A stretch of 64,000 bases of DNA from Glaciimonas soli (GCF_009497155.1 NZ_WINI01000003.1:310001-374000), one strand, 5' to 3'. Numbered from the stretch's first letter, positions 1-9,791 are shown. A program made the numbers and translations. Notes: generated by a model from the sequence alone, not told the origin.

Positions 1-207
1 TGCCCTCGCACTGTCGCGCTAAATAAAGGTCGAGTAGTGTATGACGGCCCTTCCAGCGCTCTGACCGAAACAATGTTACGCGAATTATATGGCACCGAAG
101 CAGCCGATATTATCGGCGGCTCCAACAGCCTGACGCGCCCTGCAGTTGACGTCGCTACGCCATTTGATCGACCTGCAGTCAAACCTGCTCTGGCGATTGT
201 CGCATAA
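1..207 (+). CDS. phnC: Phosphonate ABC transporter ATP-binding protein PhnC, C-terminal part (partial)
   Basis: The reading frame is open from the first base to a TAA at 205-207 and gives 68 residues. It contains [11 protein letters not shown] followed by [11 protein letters not shown], which matches the C-terminal tail of PhnC-type ATPases after the H-loop. The Walker motifs lie outside the window. PhnC supplies ATP hydrolysis for phosphonate (or phosphite/phosphate ester) import at the inner membrane. The phnD and phnE genes follow on the same strand, which supports the call. The tail after the LYG motif, about 35 residues with several prolines, is longer than in many PhnC proteins. Confidence 0.82.
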   Translation, partial: CPRTVALNKGRVVYDGPSSALTETMLRELYGTEAADIIGGSNSLTRPAVDVATPFDRPAVKPALAIVA

Positions 208-300
208 CGTATTTGAGTAAATTTTTCACCTGCTTTCCCTGTTGTCTCCACGTCGTTTTTGTCTAATTTCTTATCTATATTCCTATTAGGAGTTTCGTTC

Positions 301-1284
301 ATGTTTAAAAAGTTAATCTCCACCGCTGCCATGAGCTTGGCTGTGTTGGCAAGCAGCTCTGCAGTCGTGCATGCGCAAGAAGCGGGCAAAGAAATCAATT
401 TCGGTATCATCTCGACTGAGTCATCACAGAATTTGAAACAAGACTGGCAACCAGTGCTCGACGCTATGAGCAAAAAACTGGGCGTTAAAGTAAATGGCTT
501 TTTCGCTTCTGACTACGCTGGCATCATCGAAGGTATGCGTTTCGGCAAAGTACAAGTAGCCTGGTTTGGCAATAAATCAGCAATGGAAGCGGTAGATCGC
601 GCCGGCGGCGAAGTGTTTGCGCACGTCATGAATACTGACGGCACAGAAGGCTATTACAGTTTGGTCGGCGTTCCAGCGGACAGCCCACTGAAAAGCGTTG
701 ACGATATTTTGAAAAATTCAAAAACACTGAATTTTGGTATTGGCGATCCTAACTCGACATCCGGTTTCCTGGTACCGAGCTACTACATCTTCGGTCAAAA
801 TAAAGTCGATCCAAAAACAGCATTCAAAACTATCCGTAGCGCTGAACACTCAGCCAATATTCTTTCAGTCGTCAACAAACAAGTTGATGCTGCCGTGTTT
901 GCATCAGACACACTGGCGCTGATCGAAGCACGTCAACCGGACGTCGCCAACAAACTGCGCATCGTTTGGAAATCACCATTGATCGCTGCTGATCCGCTGG
1001 TATGGAAAAAAGATTTGCCGGCCGCTACTAAAGAAAAAATCAAAGACTTCTTCGTCAACTATGGCAAAACCGGCCCTAACGCAGCGCAAGAAAAAGTGGC
1101 GCTTGAAAAGTTGAAATACAGCGGCTTCAAAGAGTCCAGCGATGCCCAGTTGATCCCGGTTCGCCAATTGGAATTGTTTAAAGAAAAAACAAAAATCGAA
1201 GCTGATAACAACCTGAGCGTTGAAGATAAGAAATCCAAACTTGACGCAATCAATGGCAAGTTGGCTGCATTGGCAAAAGCCTAA
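301..1284 (+). CDS. phnD: Phosphonate ABC transporter periplasmic substrate-binding protein PhnD
   Basis: This 327-residue protein begins with a Sec signal peptide (MFKKLISTAAMSLAVLASSS, cleavage near VHAQ-EA). The mature part has the PhnD/phosphate-phosphonate binding fold signature: NFGIISTESSQNLKQDW, then GIIEGMRFGKVQVAWFGNKSAMEAVDR, then NFGIGDPNSTSGFLVPSYY. PhnD captures phosphonates in the periplasm and hands them to PhnE. I chose the ATG at 301 because AGGAG lies 8 bases upstream. An in-frame TTG at 259 would add 14 residues without a ribosome site and would push the signal peptide inward. The exact ligand (phosphonate, phosphite, 2-aminoethylphosphonate) cannot be read from sequence, and no C-P lyase genes are in view. 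Confidence 0.93.
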   Translation: MFKKLISTAAMSLAVLASSSAVVHAQEAGKEINFGIISTESSQNLKQDWQPVLDAMSKKLGVKVNGFFASDYAGIIEGMRFGKVQVAWFGNKSAMEAVDRAGGEVFAHVMNTDGTEGYYSLVGVPADSPLKSVDDILKNSKTLNFGIGDPNSTSGFLVPSYYIFGQNKVDPKTAFKTIRSAEHSANILSVVNKQVDAAVFASDTLALIEARQPDVANKLRIVWKSPLIAADPLVWKKDLPAATKEKIKDFFVNYGKTGPNAAQEKVALEKLKYSGFKESSDAQLIPVRQLELFKEKTKIEADNNLSVEDKKSKLDAINGKLAALAKA

Positions 1285-1303
1285 AGTAAAGTGAAATGAC
1301 CAC

Positions 1304-1328
1304 CCTTCTCCCCGCACGCGGGAGAAGG
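1304..1328. repeat. Small GC-rich inverted repeat between phnD and phnE
   Basis: CCTTCTCCC and GGGAGAAGG form a 9-bp stem around a 7-base loop. Related pieces follow at 1329-1340 (TTAGGGTGAGGG) and 1380-1420 (CCTTAACCTG ... GCGGGAGAAGG), so the whole 1300-1420 spacer is a degraded dispersed repeat of the CCTTCTCCC type. It separates phnD from phnE by about 150 bases. It could act as an mRNA-stabilising or attenuating hairpin within the operon. There is no U-tract. Confidence 0.6.
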
Positions 1329-1453
1329 TTAGGGTGAGGGCAGTTGCAAGTCGTCGCTGAGGGCTGAACAACTACCCTGACCTTAACCTGAATTTCTTAC
1401 CTTCACCTGCGGGAGAAGGACTTAAAGTCTCTTTGTTTCAACACGTACACCAA

Positions 1454-2266
1454 ATGACAACTTCTGCAAAAATGCATACAGCTCCGGTACTCCCAACATT
1501 CCCAACTCCGCCCAAACAACCAATAACCCGCACGCTGTTTTGGGGCGTATTGCTAGCCGTTCTGATCGGGACCTGGAAAGGTGCGGACATGCGCCCGCTG
1601 GAGTTGTTCCGCGACAGTGGCAATATGGTCACGTATGCAGCCAGCTTTTTCCCGCCAGACTTCCATGAATGGCGCACCTATTTGCAAGAGTTGCTGGTGA
1701 CCATACAAATCGCCATATGGGGCACTGTGTTGGCGGTCGTCGTTTCCGTCCCGCTGGGATTGCTGGCATCAGAAAATATCACGCCAGCATGGATCAACCA
1801 ACCGGTGCGACGCTTCATGGATGCAGCGCGGGCAATTAATGAAATGGTGTTTGCGATGTTGTTCGTCGTCGCCGTCGGCCTTGGGCCTTTTGCCGGTGTT
1901 CTTGCATTATTTGTCTCCACTACCGGCACTCTGTCGAAATTATTTTCGGAAGCTGTTGAAGCGATTGATCCGCAGCCCGTTGAAGGTATCCGCGCTACTG
2001 GCGCACATGCGTTAGAAGAAGTGGTGTTCGGTGTTCTGCCACAAGTTCTGCCGTTGTGGATTTCCTATACCTTGTATCGCTTCGAGGCCAACGTCCGTTC
2101 TGCCACCGTAGTCGGTATGGTTGGCGCTGGCGGTATCGGTGTAATTTTGTGGGAAGTAATCCGCAGTTTTGAATACGCTGAAACGTGTGCCGTATTGATC
2201 ATGATTGTAGTCACGGTAACTCTCATCGATATGATGTCGTCACGTATGCGCAAGCTGTTCATATAA
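1454..2266 (+). CDS. phnE: Phosphonate ABC transporter permease PhnE
   Basis: This is an inner-membrane permease of about 270 residues. It has several hydrophobic helices ([13 protein letters not shown] near the start; [67 protein letters not shown]). The EAA-type coupling loop reads [26 protein letters not shown], and the typical PhnE end is [40 protein letters not shown]. It completes the importer with PhnC and PhnD. The start is uncertain: the ATG at 1454 is chosen, and a TTG at 1433 would add 7 residues. The GGAGAAGG at 1412-1419 is far from either. The repeat-rich spacer upstream suggests weaker coupling to phnD. Confidence 0.92.
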   Translation: MTTSAKMHTAPVLPTFPTPPKQPITRTLFWGVLLAVLIGTWKGADMRPLELFRDSGNMVTYAASFFPPDFHEWRTYLQELLVTIQIAIWGTVLAVVVSVPLGLLASENITPAWINQPVRRFMDAARAINEMVFAMLFVVAVGLGPFAGVLALFVSTTGTLSKLFSEAVEAIDPQPVEGIRATGAHALEEVVFGVLPQVLPLWISYTLYRFEANVRSATVVGMVGAGGIGVILWEVIRSFEYAETCAVLIMIVVTVTLIDMMSSRMRKLFI

Positions 2267-2390
2267 TGCATGTTGTCGGCTTGATGGATCAGTGTATTTT
2301 TGTCGCTGTTCCAGCTGGCGTTTAATAGAAACACGCACCTTTGCAACCCGATTCATTGACACTGATTACGATCTACCATTAAGCGTTTGT

Positions 2391-2849
2391 ATGCCTGATC
2401 CAGCTATCGAAATCAAACCGGCTACAGCGGATGATGCGCACACCATTATCCGGCTCCTGGCTGAAATGGATGACACCCCGACACGCCCGAATTTGGGCGT
2501 TGACAGGGCGCGTACGATCATGGAACAAATGGCGGCATATCCCTATTTCCGTGCTTATCTGGTGCTGGCTGATGGTGTCGCTGTTGGCACTTTTAGCTTA
2601 TTAGTTTTTGGCAGCCTCACGCACGAGGGTGCGCAACAGGCGGTACTTGATGCCGTAGTCATCAGCCGCACCTGTCGCAATCGGGGTATCGGCAGCGTGA
2701 TGCTGGAGCAAGCTTGCCACATCGCCGCTGAAGCGGGTTGCTATAAAATTTCCTTGTCTTCAAATTTGAAGCGAGAAGATGCGCATCGCTTTTACGAAAC
2801 ATACGGCTTTAAACAACATGGTGTCAGTTTTAGTTTGCCGTTGATCTAA
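2391..2849 (+). CDS. GNAT-family N-acetyltransferase
   Basis: This 152-residue protein has the GNAT fold. An N-terminal substrate region (IEIKPATADDAHTIIRLLAEMD) is followed by the core strand LDAVVISRTCRNRGIGSVMLEQACHIA, which contains the acetyl-CoA pyrophosphate loop R-x-x-G-I-G. The end, KISLSSNLKREDAHRFYETYGFKQHG, is typical of the family. It transfers an acetyl group from acetyl-CoA to an unknown amine. The ATG at 2391 is chosen because GNAT homology starts right after it. The longer frame from 2292 adds residues that look non-coding. There is no clear ribosome site. The neighbours do not reveal the substrate. Confidence 0.82.
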   Translation: MPDPAIEIKPATADDAHTIIRLLAEMDDTPTRPNLGVDRARTIMEQMAAYPYFRAYLVLADGVAVGTFSLLVFGSLTHEGAQQAVLDAVVISRTCRNRGIGSVMLEQACHIAAEAGCYKISLSSNLKREDAHRFYETYGFKQHGVSFSLPLI

Positions 2850-2920
2850 TCTGCTTTGTAATTGGTTTAACTCCCGCTTAAATGGCACAATAGCCGTTCT
2901 GAATGCGAGATAACGCCAAC

Positions 2921-3649
2921 ATGACAACATCCACTTCACAAAAAACCATTGGACTTATCGGCGGTATGAGCTGGGAATCTTCAGCTGAATATTACCGCCT
3001 GATCAATACCGGTATAAAAGCGCGTTTAGGCGGGCACAACAACGCCAAAAGTTTGATGGTCACGGTCAATTTCGAACATATCAAAACCTTGCAGCATGCA
3101 GAGCAATGGGATCAACTCGCGTGCGAAATGGCGGAAGCCGCGCGTAGTTTGCAAGCCGGTGGGGCAGATTTCATCGTGTTATGTACCAATACCATGCATA
3201 AAGTATGGACAGCAATAGAAGATGCGGTGGAAATCCCCGCATTGCATATTGCCGATCCAACGGCAGCGGCAATCAAACATAGTGGTTATAGCAAAGTAGG
3301 TTTATTAGGTACACGCTTTACGATGGAACAGGATTTTTATCGCGGCCGACTTGAAAAACTGCATGATCTGGAGGTGATCGTTCCCTCCGATACAGACCGC
3401 GATTTGGTGCATAGCGTTATTTACGATGAGCTTTGCCACGGCAACATTAATGCATCATCGCGCCAGCAATTTCAGCGCGTGATACAAGATTTGAAAGCAC
3501 AAGGTGCACAATGCGTGATTTTGGGATGTACCGAAATCATGCTGCTGATAGCACAAAATGATTCGGCGCTACCGGTCTTTGATACAACGGCTTTGCATGT
3601 TGCTGCAGCCATAGACGCGGCGCTCGATGCGTCTCCTAATTCCAAGTAA
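2921..3649 (+). CDS. Aspartate/glutamate racemase family protein (YgeA/RacD-like)
   Basis: This 242-residue cytosolic protein carries the two-cysteine pattern of cofactor-independent Asp/Glu racemases. The N-terminus has TIGLIGGMSWESSAEYYRLIN, the first catalytic cysteine sits in VLCTNTMHK, and the second in VILGCTEIMLLI. These enzymes interconvert L- and D-amino acids by a two-base thiol mechanism. The ATG at 2921 is favoured because GAGA lies close upstream. An in-frame ATG at 2903 would add MRDNAN. The start of the next gene lies 11 bases past the stop, so the two may be co-transcribed. Substrate specificity (aspartate, glutamate or broad) is not determined. Confidence 0.88.
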   Translation: MTTSTSQKTIGLIGGMSWESSAEYYRLINTGIKARLGGHNNAKSLMVTVNFEHIKTLQHAEQWDQLACEMAEAARSLQAGGADFIVLCTNTMHKVWTAIEDAVEIPALHIADPTAAAIKHSGYSKVGLLGTRFTMEQDFYRGRLEKLHDLEVIVPSDTDRDLVHSVIYDELCHGNINASSRQQFQRVIQDLKAQGAQCVILGCTEIMLLIAQNDSALPVFDTTALHVAAAIDAALDASPNSK

Positions 3650-3659
3650 AATTAATTCA

Positions 3660-4466
3660 ATGTCAAACAATCTCATCAATGCCTCATCACAAGATGGCGC
3701 GCATATTTCAGTTTCACTCGATGGTGGTCATCTTTGTTCATGGCGTACGGCAGATGGCGTCGAGCATTTATATTTAAGTCCACTGACGAAAATGGGTGCC
3801 GGCGCGGCAATCCGTGGCGGCATTCCAATCATCTTCCCGCAATTCGCTAGCAAAGGCGATTTACCTAAGCATGGCTTTGCGCGTAACTCGCTTTGGCGTT
3901 TATGCGCATCGGGTGATGGCTTTATGCAATTGACGTTGTCAGATAGTGTCGAAACCAGAGCGTTGTTTCCGCATGCGTTTACGCTGACATTGAACATCAC
4001 TTTTTCCGCACGGACGCTCAATGCAGAATTGGCAGTGACAAACACTGGCACAGATGCGTTCACGTTCACCAGTGCATTGCATACTTATCTGGCGACACCG
4101 ATTGCTGACACCGCGCTTCGTGGTTTGCAAGGTTGTCGTTATATTGATACGACGGATAAAACCTGCGAGCGCAACGGTATATTCGAAGACACGTTATTGC
4201 AAGTGAATAACGAAGTGGATAGTGTGTTTTTGCAAGCGGATAAAGCGGTCGAATTACTGTCACCGCAGAAAAACATCGCTATCAGCAAAACCGGATTTCC
4301 TGATTTGGTAGTCTGGAATCCGTGGCAAACGCTATGTGCTCAAATTGCTGATTTACCGGACGACGCCTATCAGCAGTTTATTTGCGTGGAGGCGGCGTTG
4401 GTGGCGGTGCCGATGACATTGCTTGCTGGGGAGAGTTGGGTTGGAAGTCAGCGATTAGAAATGTAA
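3660..4466 (+). CDS. D-hexose-6-phosphate mutarotase / aldose 1-epimerase family protein (YeaD-like)
   Basis: This 268-residue protein has the galactose-mutarotase fold features. GGHLCSWRT is followed by LYLSPLTKMGAGAAIRGGIPIIFPQFA and then LPKHGFARNSLWRL, which holds the catalytic-region histidine and arginine. SALHTYLATPIADTALRGLQG follows, then VVWNPW near the end. The family interconverts alpha and beta anomers of hexose-6-phosphates. The ATG at 3660 starts right at the homologous region. It follows the racemase gene closely on the same strand. I see no signal peptide, so it is probably cytosolic. Confidence 0.87.
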   Translation: MSNNLINASSQDGAHISVSLDGGHLCSWRTADGVEHLYLSPLTKMGAGAAIRGGIPIIFPQFASKGDLPKHGFARNSLWRLCASGDGFMQLTLSDSVETRALFPHAFTLTLNITFSARTLNAELAVTNTGTDAFTFTSALHTYLATPIADTALRGLQGCRYIDTTDKTCERNGIFEDTLLQVNNEVDSVFLQADKAVELLSPQKNIAISKTGFPDLVVWNPWQTLCAQIADLPDDAYQQFICVEAALVAVPMTLLAGESWVGSQRLEM

Positions 4467-4477
4467 AACCCAGCTCC

Positions 4478-4541
4478 GTCATTCCCGCGAAGACGGGAAT
4501 CCATTTTACGTAACTTGGCTCCCCGCGTTCGCGAGGATGAC
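4478..4541. repeat. Family B REP-like inverted pair, copy 1
   Basis: GTCATTCCCGCGAAGACGGGAATCC is answered after about 16 bases by a GGCTCCCCGCGTTCGCGAGGATGAC half. Each half is a hairpin and the two halves are inverted relative to each other. It sits between the convergent ends of the mutarotase gene and fmt, where a bidirectional terminator would be expected. Confidence 0.85.
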
Positions 4542-4586
4542 GGATATTTTTTAAAATTGATTACGCCGATTTAATTACCGCTTTAT

Positions 4587-5540
4587 TCAATCAAACTTCC
4601 CACCCTGCATAGGAAACGCCCGCAAGAAATCCGCAGCAGGCAAGCGCTTGCCACCTGGTTTTTGTAATTCCGTCAAACGTAAAGCACCTTCACCGCAAGC
4701 GACAATGACGTCATGGTGTGGATCAGCGCTGATGATGGTTCCGGCTGGATGTGCGCCATCGTTCGCCACAACTTGTGCTGACCAGATTTTCAAGGTCACA
4801 CCACCAAACGGCGCAAACGCTGCGGGAAAAGGGTTGAAGGCGCGGATTTTGCGCGCTAACACTTCGGCCGGTAAAGTGAAGTCTAGTGCGGCTTCTTCTT
4901 TGCTAATCTTGGCGGCGTAAGTGACTCCGTCGTCTGGTTGCGGTGTTGCTGGCAATGCGTCTGCTTCTAATTTCTGCAAGGCCTCAACTATCATGGTTCC
5001 ACCAAGTGTCGCCAATTTATCATGCAGGCTGGCGGTGGTATCTGTCTCTGCAATCGGACATTTTTCGATCAGCAGCATCGCGCCGGTATCCAGCCCCTGA
5101 TCCATTTGCATGATGGTTATACCAGTCTCAAGATCGCCAGCTTCTATCGCCCGATGAATCGGTGCCGCACCGCGCCAGCGGGGCAATAGCGAACCGTGAA
5201 TATTCAAACAGCCACGTGGCGGGATAGTGAGTACTGACAATGGCAAGATCAGTCCGTAGGCAGCAACCACCATCACGTCATGCGGCGTGGCATGCAATAG
5301 TGCGTGTGCGTCCTGAGCGATCTCGGGATACTTCCCATCCAAGCGCAACGATATCGGTTGTGCAACTGGCATGTTATGCGCCAGCGCAAACTGTTTGACG
5401 GCGGAGGCTTGCAGTTGCATGCCGCGTCCAGCGGGGCGATCTGGTTGCGTTAGCACCAGGACAATTTCATGGCCAGCATCATGCAGCGACTTAAGCGCTA
5501 CAGCGGCGAATTCGGGAGTTCCGGCAAAGATAATTTTCAT
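4587..5540 (-). CDS. fmt: Methionyl-tRNA formyltransferase
   Basis: Fmt transfers a formyl group from 10-formyltetrahydrofolate to Met-tRNA(fMet) for translation initiation. The 317-residue length is normal. The N-terminus [25 protein letters not shown] and the motif [13 protein letters not shown] are diagnostic. The active-site region is [27 protein letters not shown] with [17 protein letters not shown], carrying the family's Asn, His and Asp. The C-terminal OB-like tRNA-binding domain starts near [15 protein letters not shown]. It is usually paired with def, but here the adjacent gene is an unrelated PepSY protein. It ends convergently with the mutarotase gene across a family B repeat. Confidence 0.97.
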   Translation of the reverse strand: MKIIFAGTPEFAAVALKSLHDAGHEIVLVLTQPDRPAGRGMQLQASAVKQFALAHNMPVAQPISLRLDGKYPEIAQDAHALLHATPHDVMVVAAYGLILPLSVLTIPPRGCLNIHGSLLPRWRGAAPIHRAIEAGDLETGITIMQMDQGLDTGAMLLIEKCPIAETDTTASLHDKLATLGGTMIVEALQKLEADALPATPQPDDGVTYAAKISKEEAALDFTLPAEVLARKIRAFNPFPAAFAPFGGVTLKIWSAQVVANDGAHPAGTIISADPHHDVIVACGEGALRLTELQKPGGKRLPAADFLRAFPMQGGKFD

Positions 5541-5554
5541 GGCGGGATTTTAGC

Positions 5555-7060
5555 TTATTCAAGCAATTTTTTTCTTAATCGCCGCCATGCCACCACAATC
5601 CCGGTGGCACTCAACAAAAAACCACCGGCGCTAAGTAGGATCAACGCCATATCCCACAGTGGCCGACTTGCCAACATGATCGGTAAATCCCAGCTATGTA
5701 ACAACCCAAACAACCAGCGATACACGCGTTTGGTGCGGGTTAGTGTGCCCTCTACCGTTCCCGTATAGGGATCGAGATGCAACCAGGTCTGCTGCGGATC
5801 GTCAAATTTGACTCTTACTATTGGTAGGCGCTTTTCACTGTTTCCCATCATCGTATGCGCATCACGTGCGTAATAGTAAGCGTCGTAGTGATTTACCACT
5901 TCAATCGCTGCGTGTGCATTTGGGATTAATTTTTTGGCCGCTTCTACCAGTTGCGACGTGGGGAATTCTTCTCGCAAAGAAAACGTATCCCCATCGACCT
6001 GAACGATACGCGTGCGACCTGCGCCGTTAACCCCAACCAGATATGGTTTTCCGTTCAACATATGCCAGCTAATTTCTCGCGGCCGTAGTATGTTTTGTAA
6101 AGCGTCGATTGCTTGTGATGCACTTATCTGGAATTTCGCTGGCGATAAATTTCCATCGCTCTCATCGCCATTCACGTAAACTGCTTTGTTGAGTGGCGAT
6201 GAATGTGAATCAAAAATTCTCCAGGGATTCATCGACATCAAACCGCTAAAAATCCAGGTAATGGTGATACCTGCGAAAGCCAGGCCAATCACATGATGCC
6301 AACGCATGAAAAATTCACGATAAGGTGTTTTGGCACCCGAACGATAGCTGCCACGGAAGCGCCAGCGCATCAGGCCAACCACCGTGCCGACAAATGACAA
6401 CAATACGCCAGCCAGCGATAAATACAGCACGACGTTGCTCCATGCCGCATCCAATACGCCGCCGCGAAACGCATATAACCAGTGCAACCAGGCGCCGACG
6501 TAATTCCAGATACGCTCAGTGTGCGTCGCTTTACGCACCACGTCGCCGGTCATCGAAGAAATATAAAGCAAAGTGCTGTCGGCATCGTTCATCTGCACCC
6601 GATGCAACGGTCGATGCTGATCTAAGCCTCGAGAATGAGTCCAGGTATCTTCATTGACCGCATCCAGATACTGCATCCCGGCGCGCGGCATAAATGCATG
6701 CGCTGCTCGCAGTGCATCAGCCTCTGAAATGGCAGTTACCAATGCACCGGTGCGCGCATCCACACTGAAGACGCGCTTTCCTATTCCTGTAAATTGATAG
6801 CGCGGTTCACCGGCAACGCTAGTCAGAGTGATAGCGGTTAACGACGATTGCAGCATCGTTGGCAGCACGTTGACTGCATTTTCCAACGAAATGCACGATG
6901 TTGCGCACGCCAATTCTGGCAGTTTTGCCAGGCGCTCACTGTCGGTCAGTTTTGGATAACCGACATACATCATCACCACACCGCTGAAAAACCACATCGC
7001 CATGAATAAACACAGGATGATGCCAAGCCAGCGATGAGCGAGAAATAGCCAGCGCTTCAT
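5555..7060 (-). CDS. PepSY-associated transmembrane (PiuB-like) iron-uptake protein
   Basis: This 501-residue inner-membrane protein has four main helices: WLGIILCLFMAMWFFSGVVMMYVGY at the N-terminus, VVLYLSLAGVLLSFVGTVVGLM, VIGLAFAGITITWIFSGLMSMNPW, and MALILLSAGGFLLSATGIVVAW near the end. Large soluble PepSY-type segments lie between them, including a LHLDPYTGTVEGT motif. Such proteins are commonly coupled to TonB-dependent siderophore receptors and are thought to help ferrisiderophore reduction or transport. Its ATG overlaps the receptor stop codon (TAATG), so the two genes are translationally coupled. This supports a joint role in iron acquisition. The actual reaction is unproven. Confidence 0.86.
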   Translation of the reverse strand: MKRWLFLAHRWLGIILCLFMAMWFFSGVVMMYVGYPKLTDSERLAKLPELACATSCISLENAVNVLPTMLQSSLTAITLTSVAGEPRYQFTGIGKRVFSVDARTGALVTAISEADALRAAHAFMPRAGMQYLDAVNEDTWTHSRGLDQHRPLHRVQMNDADSTLLYISSMTGDVVRKATHTERIWNYVGAWLHWLYAFRGGVLDAAWSNVVLYLSLAGVLLSFVGTVVGLMRWRFRGSYRSGAKTPYREFFMRWHHVIGLAFAGITITWIFSGLMSMNPWRIFDSHSSPLNKAVYVNGDESDGNLSPAKFQISASQAIDALQNILRPREISWHMLNGKPYLVGVNGAGRTRIVQVDGDTFSLREEFPTSQLVEAAKKLIPNAHAAIEVVNHYDAYYYARDAHTMMGNSEKRLPIVRVKFDDPQQTWLHLDPYTGTVEGTLTRTKRVYRWLFGLLHSWDLPIMLASRPLWDMALILLSAGGFLLSATGIVVAWRRLRKKLLE

Positions 7061-9300
7061 TAGAAATTGGCGGCTAATGAAACTTCAAATGTTCTTGGCG
7101 CACCCAGATACACCATTGGTGTGCCGGTGATGTAGGCAGCGTAGATTTTATCGGTCAGATTTTTTATACGTGCCGTAATGGTAGTGTTTTGTTGCAGGCG
7201 ATAACTGAGATTTACGCCAAAAATCGTGTAGGCAGAAGCGCGCACGGTGTTGGCATTATTCGCAAATACTGAAGATACGTAACGGGCGTCAGCACCAGCA
7301 CTCCAGTTCGGCATAAAACTGTAATCCAGCCACAGATTGGCGACGCTGGTCGGCGTATTGGTCGGACGCTTTCCCGCGCGGGAAACTGCAATGCCATTCA
7401 CGTTTTCCATGAAATCATCATATTGCGCGCTGACCAATGCCAGATTACCTTGCACTTTGAGTGCCTGACTGGCACGCACACCGAATGCCAGTTCTATCCC
7501 TTTTGATGATTGCCGTCCCACTGGGAGCGTCATGCCTGGATTGTTGACATCGGCAATCGCCAGATTTTTACGGGTGATGGTATAGGCTGCAATGGTCGCA
7601 TTACCTCTGCCATTCCAGAAATCGATTTTGCTGCCAACCTCAAACTGGCGGCCGGTAGTTAAACCAAAATCCTGCACCTGTGCCAAGTTTGCCGTACTCA
7701 AAACACCAGAGGGCGGGTCGGCTGCGGTACTGTATTGCACATACACGTTCGCGTGCGGTGTGATGTCATAGACTAGCCCGAGACGGCCAGTGGTGGGCTG
7801 ATAGCTGCGCTTGAAAAATGCCGGATTGGTCGGCGTTACTTCTCGTTTGTTCGTCACAGTCAGATCAATTTGATCATGCCGTAAGGCGCTGACCAACGCC
7901 AACTGGGAAAGCAGCTGTGTGCGATTTTCCAGAAACACTGCCAGCGTTGTGGTGCGATTGGTTTTATCGGGGCCATTCCCTAACGTCATGCCGGGAATAT
8001 CAAAAAACTCGCCGGGGTTGAAATCGTAGGGCGACACTGTATCAATCACCCCGGGATAGGAACGCGGGAAACGCGTTACGCGGTTGACGCTGTAATCAGC
8101 GCCCGCAGCCCAGTCAGATGCCAAGCCGGCCAGCGTAGCCTTATGCAGCACCTCGAAACGATTGCCGGTCATATCCTGCTCATGCCGCTGCAGTAGTCCG
8201 CCTGATCTTTGTATCATGCTGTTATCAGGCGTATAACGATAAGTTTCGATATTGCGGTAATTACGCAACGCCTGGTAATGATAAAGCGTGTTTTTAAACG
8301 ACGTGGCATCAGATAATCGATAGTCAATCATAGAACGCAGCCACTGCACCGACTGATCATAACGGCCATCTTCTGCGTTGTAATTTTTGAAGCGCAGATT
8401 GGAATCAATGACAGCAGTACCAGCTATAGGATTTAGCACCGGCGTGCCCCAATACGGACGCTTGACGATTTCGTTTTGATATTCATATGCGAGCGTGTGC
8501 GACAACTGCGGTGTGATATCGCTCAATAGCGATACCGCTACCGTGCTGGCGCGACGACGCTCACCTTCGATGGAGTAATCGCCATCGCCGTCATTGGCCG
8601 AACGGCTCACGTCAATACGCAGATAATTGGCGGTGTTGTTATCGGAGGTTTCGGCATTGTCACCGCTAATTTGACGATTAAAACCCGCTGCCAACACGGC
8701 GGAATTATTGGTGCCAGCGCTGGAAAATACGTCGGTCGCGTTGCCATCGCGATTGGCGAGTTTGGTGATGTAATTGATCGAACCGCCGACCGCACCGGAA
8801 CCATATAAAAAGCTGGAAGCGCCACCGACAGTCTCAACTCGATCGATTATCCAACTGTCAATCGGTCGCGCAGCAATGGCATCGTATTGCACCGTGATGC
8901 CGTTAAATAATTGCGTTATTTGCGAGCCAGAAAACCCTCGGTAGGAAACAAACCCTGCACTACCCGGTGGCGATGCGGCCGTAATGCCAGGCACACCATT
9001 CAAGATTTGCTGCGTATCGCTGGCACCACGCGCTTCAATAGTAGAGCGGTCAACAATACTGATGCTGGCGGGCGTTTCGCGCACGCTCATGTCTAGCCTG
9101 CTGCCGCTGCTGACACGATCCAACAGCAGCTTCTCATTGGCGACTCGGCGTGGAGCATTGATCTCCACCGTGCTGATCTCATCGCTCATATCCGTGTCGT
9201 CTGCATACGCAGCATTACAGGCCGCAGCAATCGACAAGACTAATAATTGCTGTAGTTGCTGAGATATGCGAGACTTACCATGAGACTGAAATGCACGCAT
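7060..9300 (-). CDS. TonB-dependent siderophore receptor
   Basis: This outer-membrane ligand-gated channel is about 746 residues. It has a signal peptide (LLVLSIAAACNAAYA), a plug domain with ETPASISIVDRSTIEARGASDTQQILNGVPGITA and VETVGGASSFLYGSGAVGGSINYITK, and a 22-strand barrel ending in YLGAPRTFEVSLAANF with a C-terminal phenylalanine. RNLTDKIYAAYITGTPMVYLG is typical of FhuA/FpvA-like receptors. The ATG at 9300 is chosen because AAGGAT lies 7 bases upstream. The longer frame to 9393 lacks a ribosome site. The PepSY gene is coupled downstream. I could not make out a clear Fur box. The siderophore is unknown. Confidence 0.93.
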   Translation of the reverse strand: MRAFQSHGKSRISQQLQQLLVLSIAAACNAAYADDTDMSDEISTVEINAPRRVANEKLLLDRVSSGSRLDMSVRETPASISIVDRSTIEARGASDTQQILNGVPGITAASPPGSAGFVSYRGFSGSQITQLFNGITVQYDAIAARPIDSWIIDRVETVGGASSFLYGSGAVGGSINYITKLANRDGNATDVFSSAGTNNSAVLAAGFNRQISGDNAETSDNNTANYLRIDVSRSANDGDGDYSIEGERRRASTVAVSLLSDITPQLSHTLAYEYQNEIVKRPYWGTPVLNPIAGTAVIDSNLRFKNYNAEDGRYDQSVQWLRSMIDYRLSDATSFKNTLYHYQALRNYRNIETYRYTPDNSMIQRSGGLLQRHEQDMTGNRFEVLHKATLAGLASDWAAGADYSVNRVTRFPRSYPGVIDTVSPYDFNPGEFFDIPGMTLGNGPDKTNRTTTLAVFLENRTQLLSQLALVSALRHDQIDLTVTNKREVTPTNPAFFKRSYQPTTGRLGLVYDITPHANVYVQYSTAADPPSGVLSTANLAQVQDFGLTTGRQFEVGSKIDFWNGRGNATIAAYTITRKNLAIADVNNPGMTLPVGRQSSKGIELAFGVRASQALKVQGNLALVSAQYDDFMENVNGIAVSRAGKRPTNTPTSVANLWLDYSFMPNWSAGADARYVSSVFANNANTVRASAYTIFGVNLSYRLQQNTTITARIKNLTDKIYAAYITGTPMVYLGAPRTFEVSLAANF

Positions 9301-9443
9301 CACCAATATCCTTAAAAAGCGTAGGATTGTATGGTGGGAATTGCATGATGGGGATGCGACAGATTGTCGCAGTGTGGGCCGGGCAGTTGCCATCGTTCAT
9401 AACGACCGCAACACGATTATTCACATACGAAAAGAAAAAATAT

Positions 9444-9788
9444 ATGAAATATTTTCTACTTTGCTCTGCATTAATTCTCTCTGGCTGTTCTGCAATTCAG
9501 GCGACTACTCCAGATCAGTCTCCAAAGATCATTCAAAGCAGCTGCCCGCAGCCTGTATACCCCAGCCTATCCCTGGCTGCCAGAGAAGCCGGAACCGTGA
9601 TTTTGAATGTCCACCTTTCCAAAGAAGGAGATCCTATCGGGACATCTATCTTCGTGTCTAGCGGTCATCCATTATTAGATAATGCCGCAGCCGATATATT
9701 CAGCAAGTGTAAATTCAGCCCATCAATACAAAACGGCAAACCTACTGATACGTGGATTAAACAGGAATTTGTTTGGAAACTTCAATGA
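9444..9788 (+). CDS. Small lipoprotein with TonB C-terminal-like domain
   Basis: This 114-residue protein has a lipoprotein signal peptide with lipobox LSGC (Cys15). The mature part, CPQPVYPSLSLAAREAGTVILNVHLSKEGDPIGTSIFVSSGHPLLDNAAADIFSKCKFSP, matches the TonB C-terminal fold (P-x-YP ... G-x-V ... V ... SG...LD.AA). Classical TonB has an N-terminal inner-membrane anchor and a proline-rich spacer. This protein is instead lipid-anchored and has almost no spacer. It is divergent from the siderophore receptor gene (144 bases apart). It could be an accessory partner of the receptor, or simply a stand-alone TonB-C lipoprotein. The ATG at 9444 was chosen for the lipobox. Confidence 0.8.
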   Translation: MKYFLLCSALILSGCSAIQATTPDQSPKIIQSSCPQPVYPSLSLAAREAGTVILNVHLSKEGDPIGTSIFVSSGHPLLDNAAADIFSKCKFSPSIQNGKPTDTWIKQEFVWKLQ

Positions 9789-9791
9789 CCA

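Noticed and set aside
1-2266. A complete phosphonate degradation locus
   Set aside because: Only the transporter genes are visible; no C-P lyase, phosphonatase or phosphite dehydrogenase genes are in the window.
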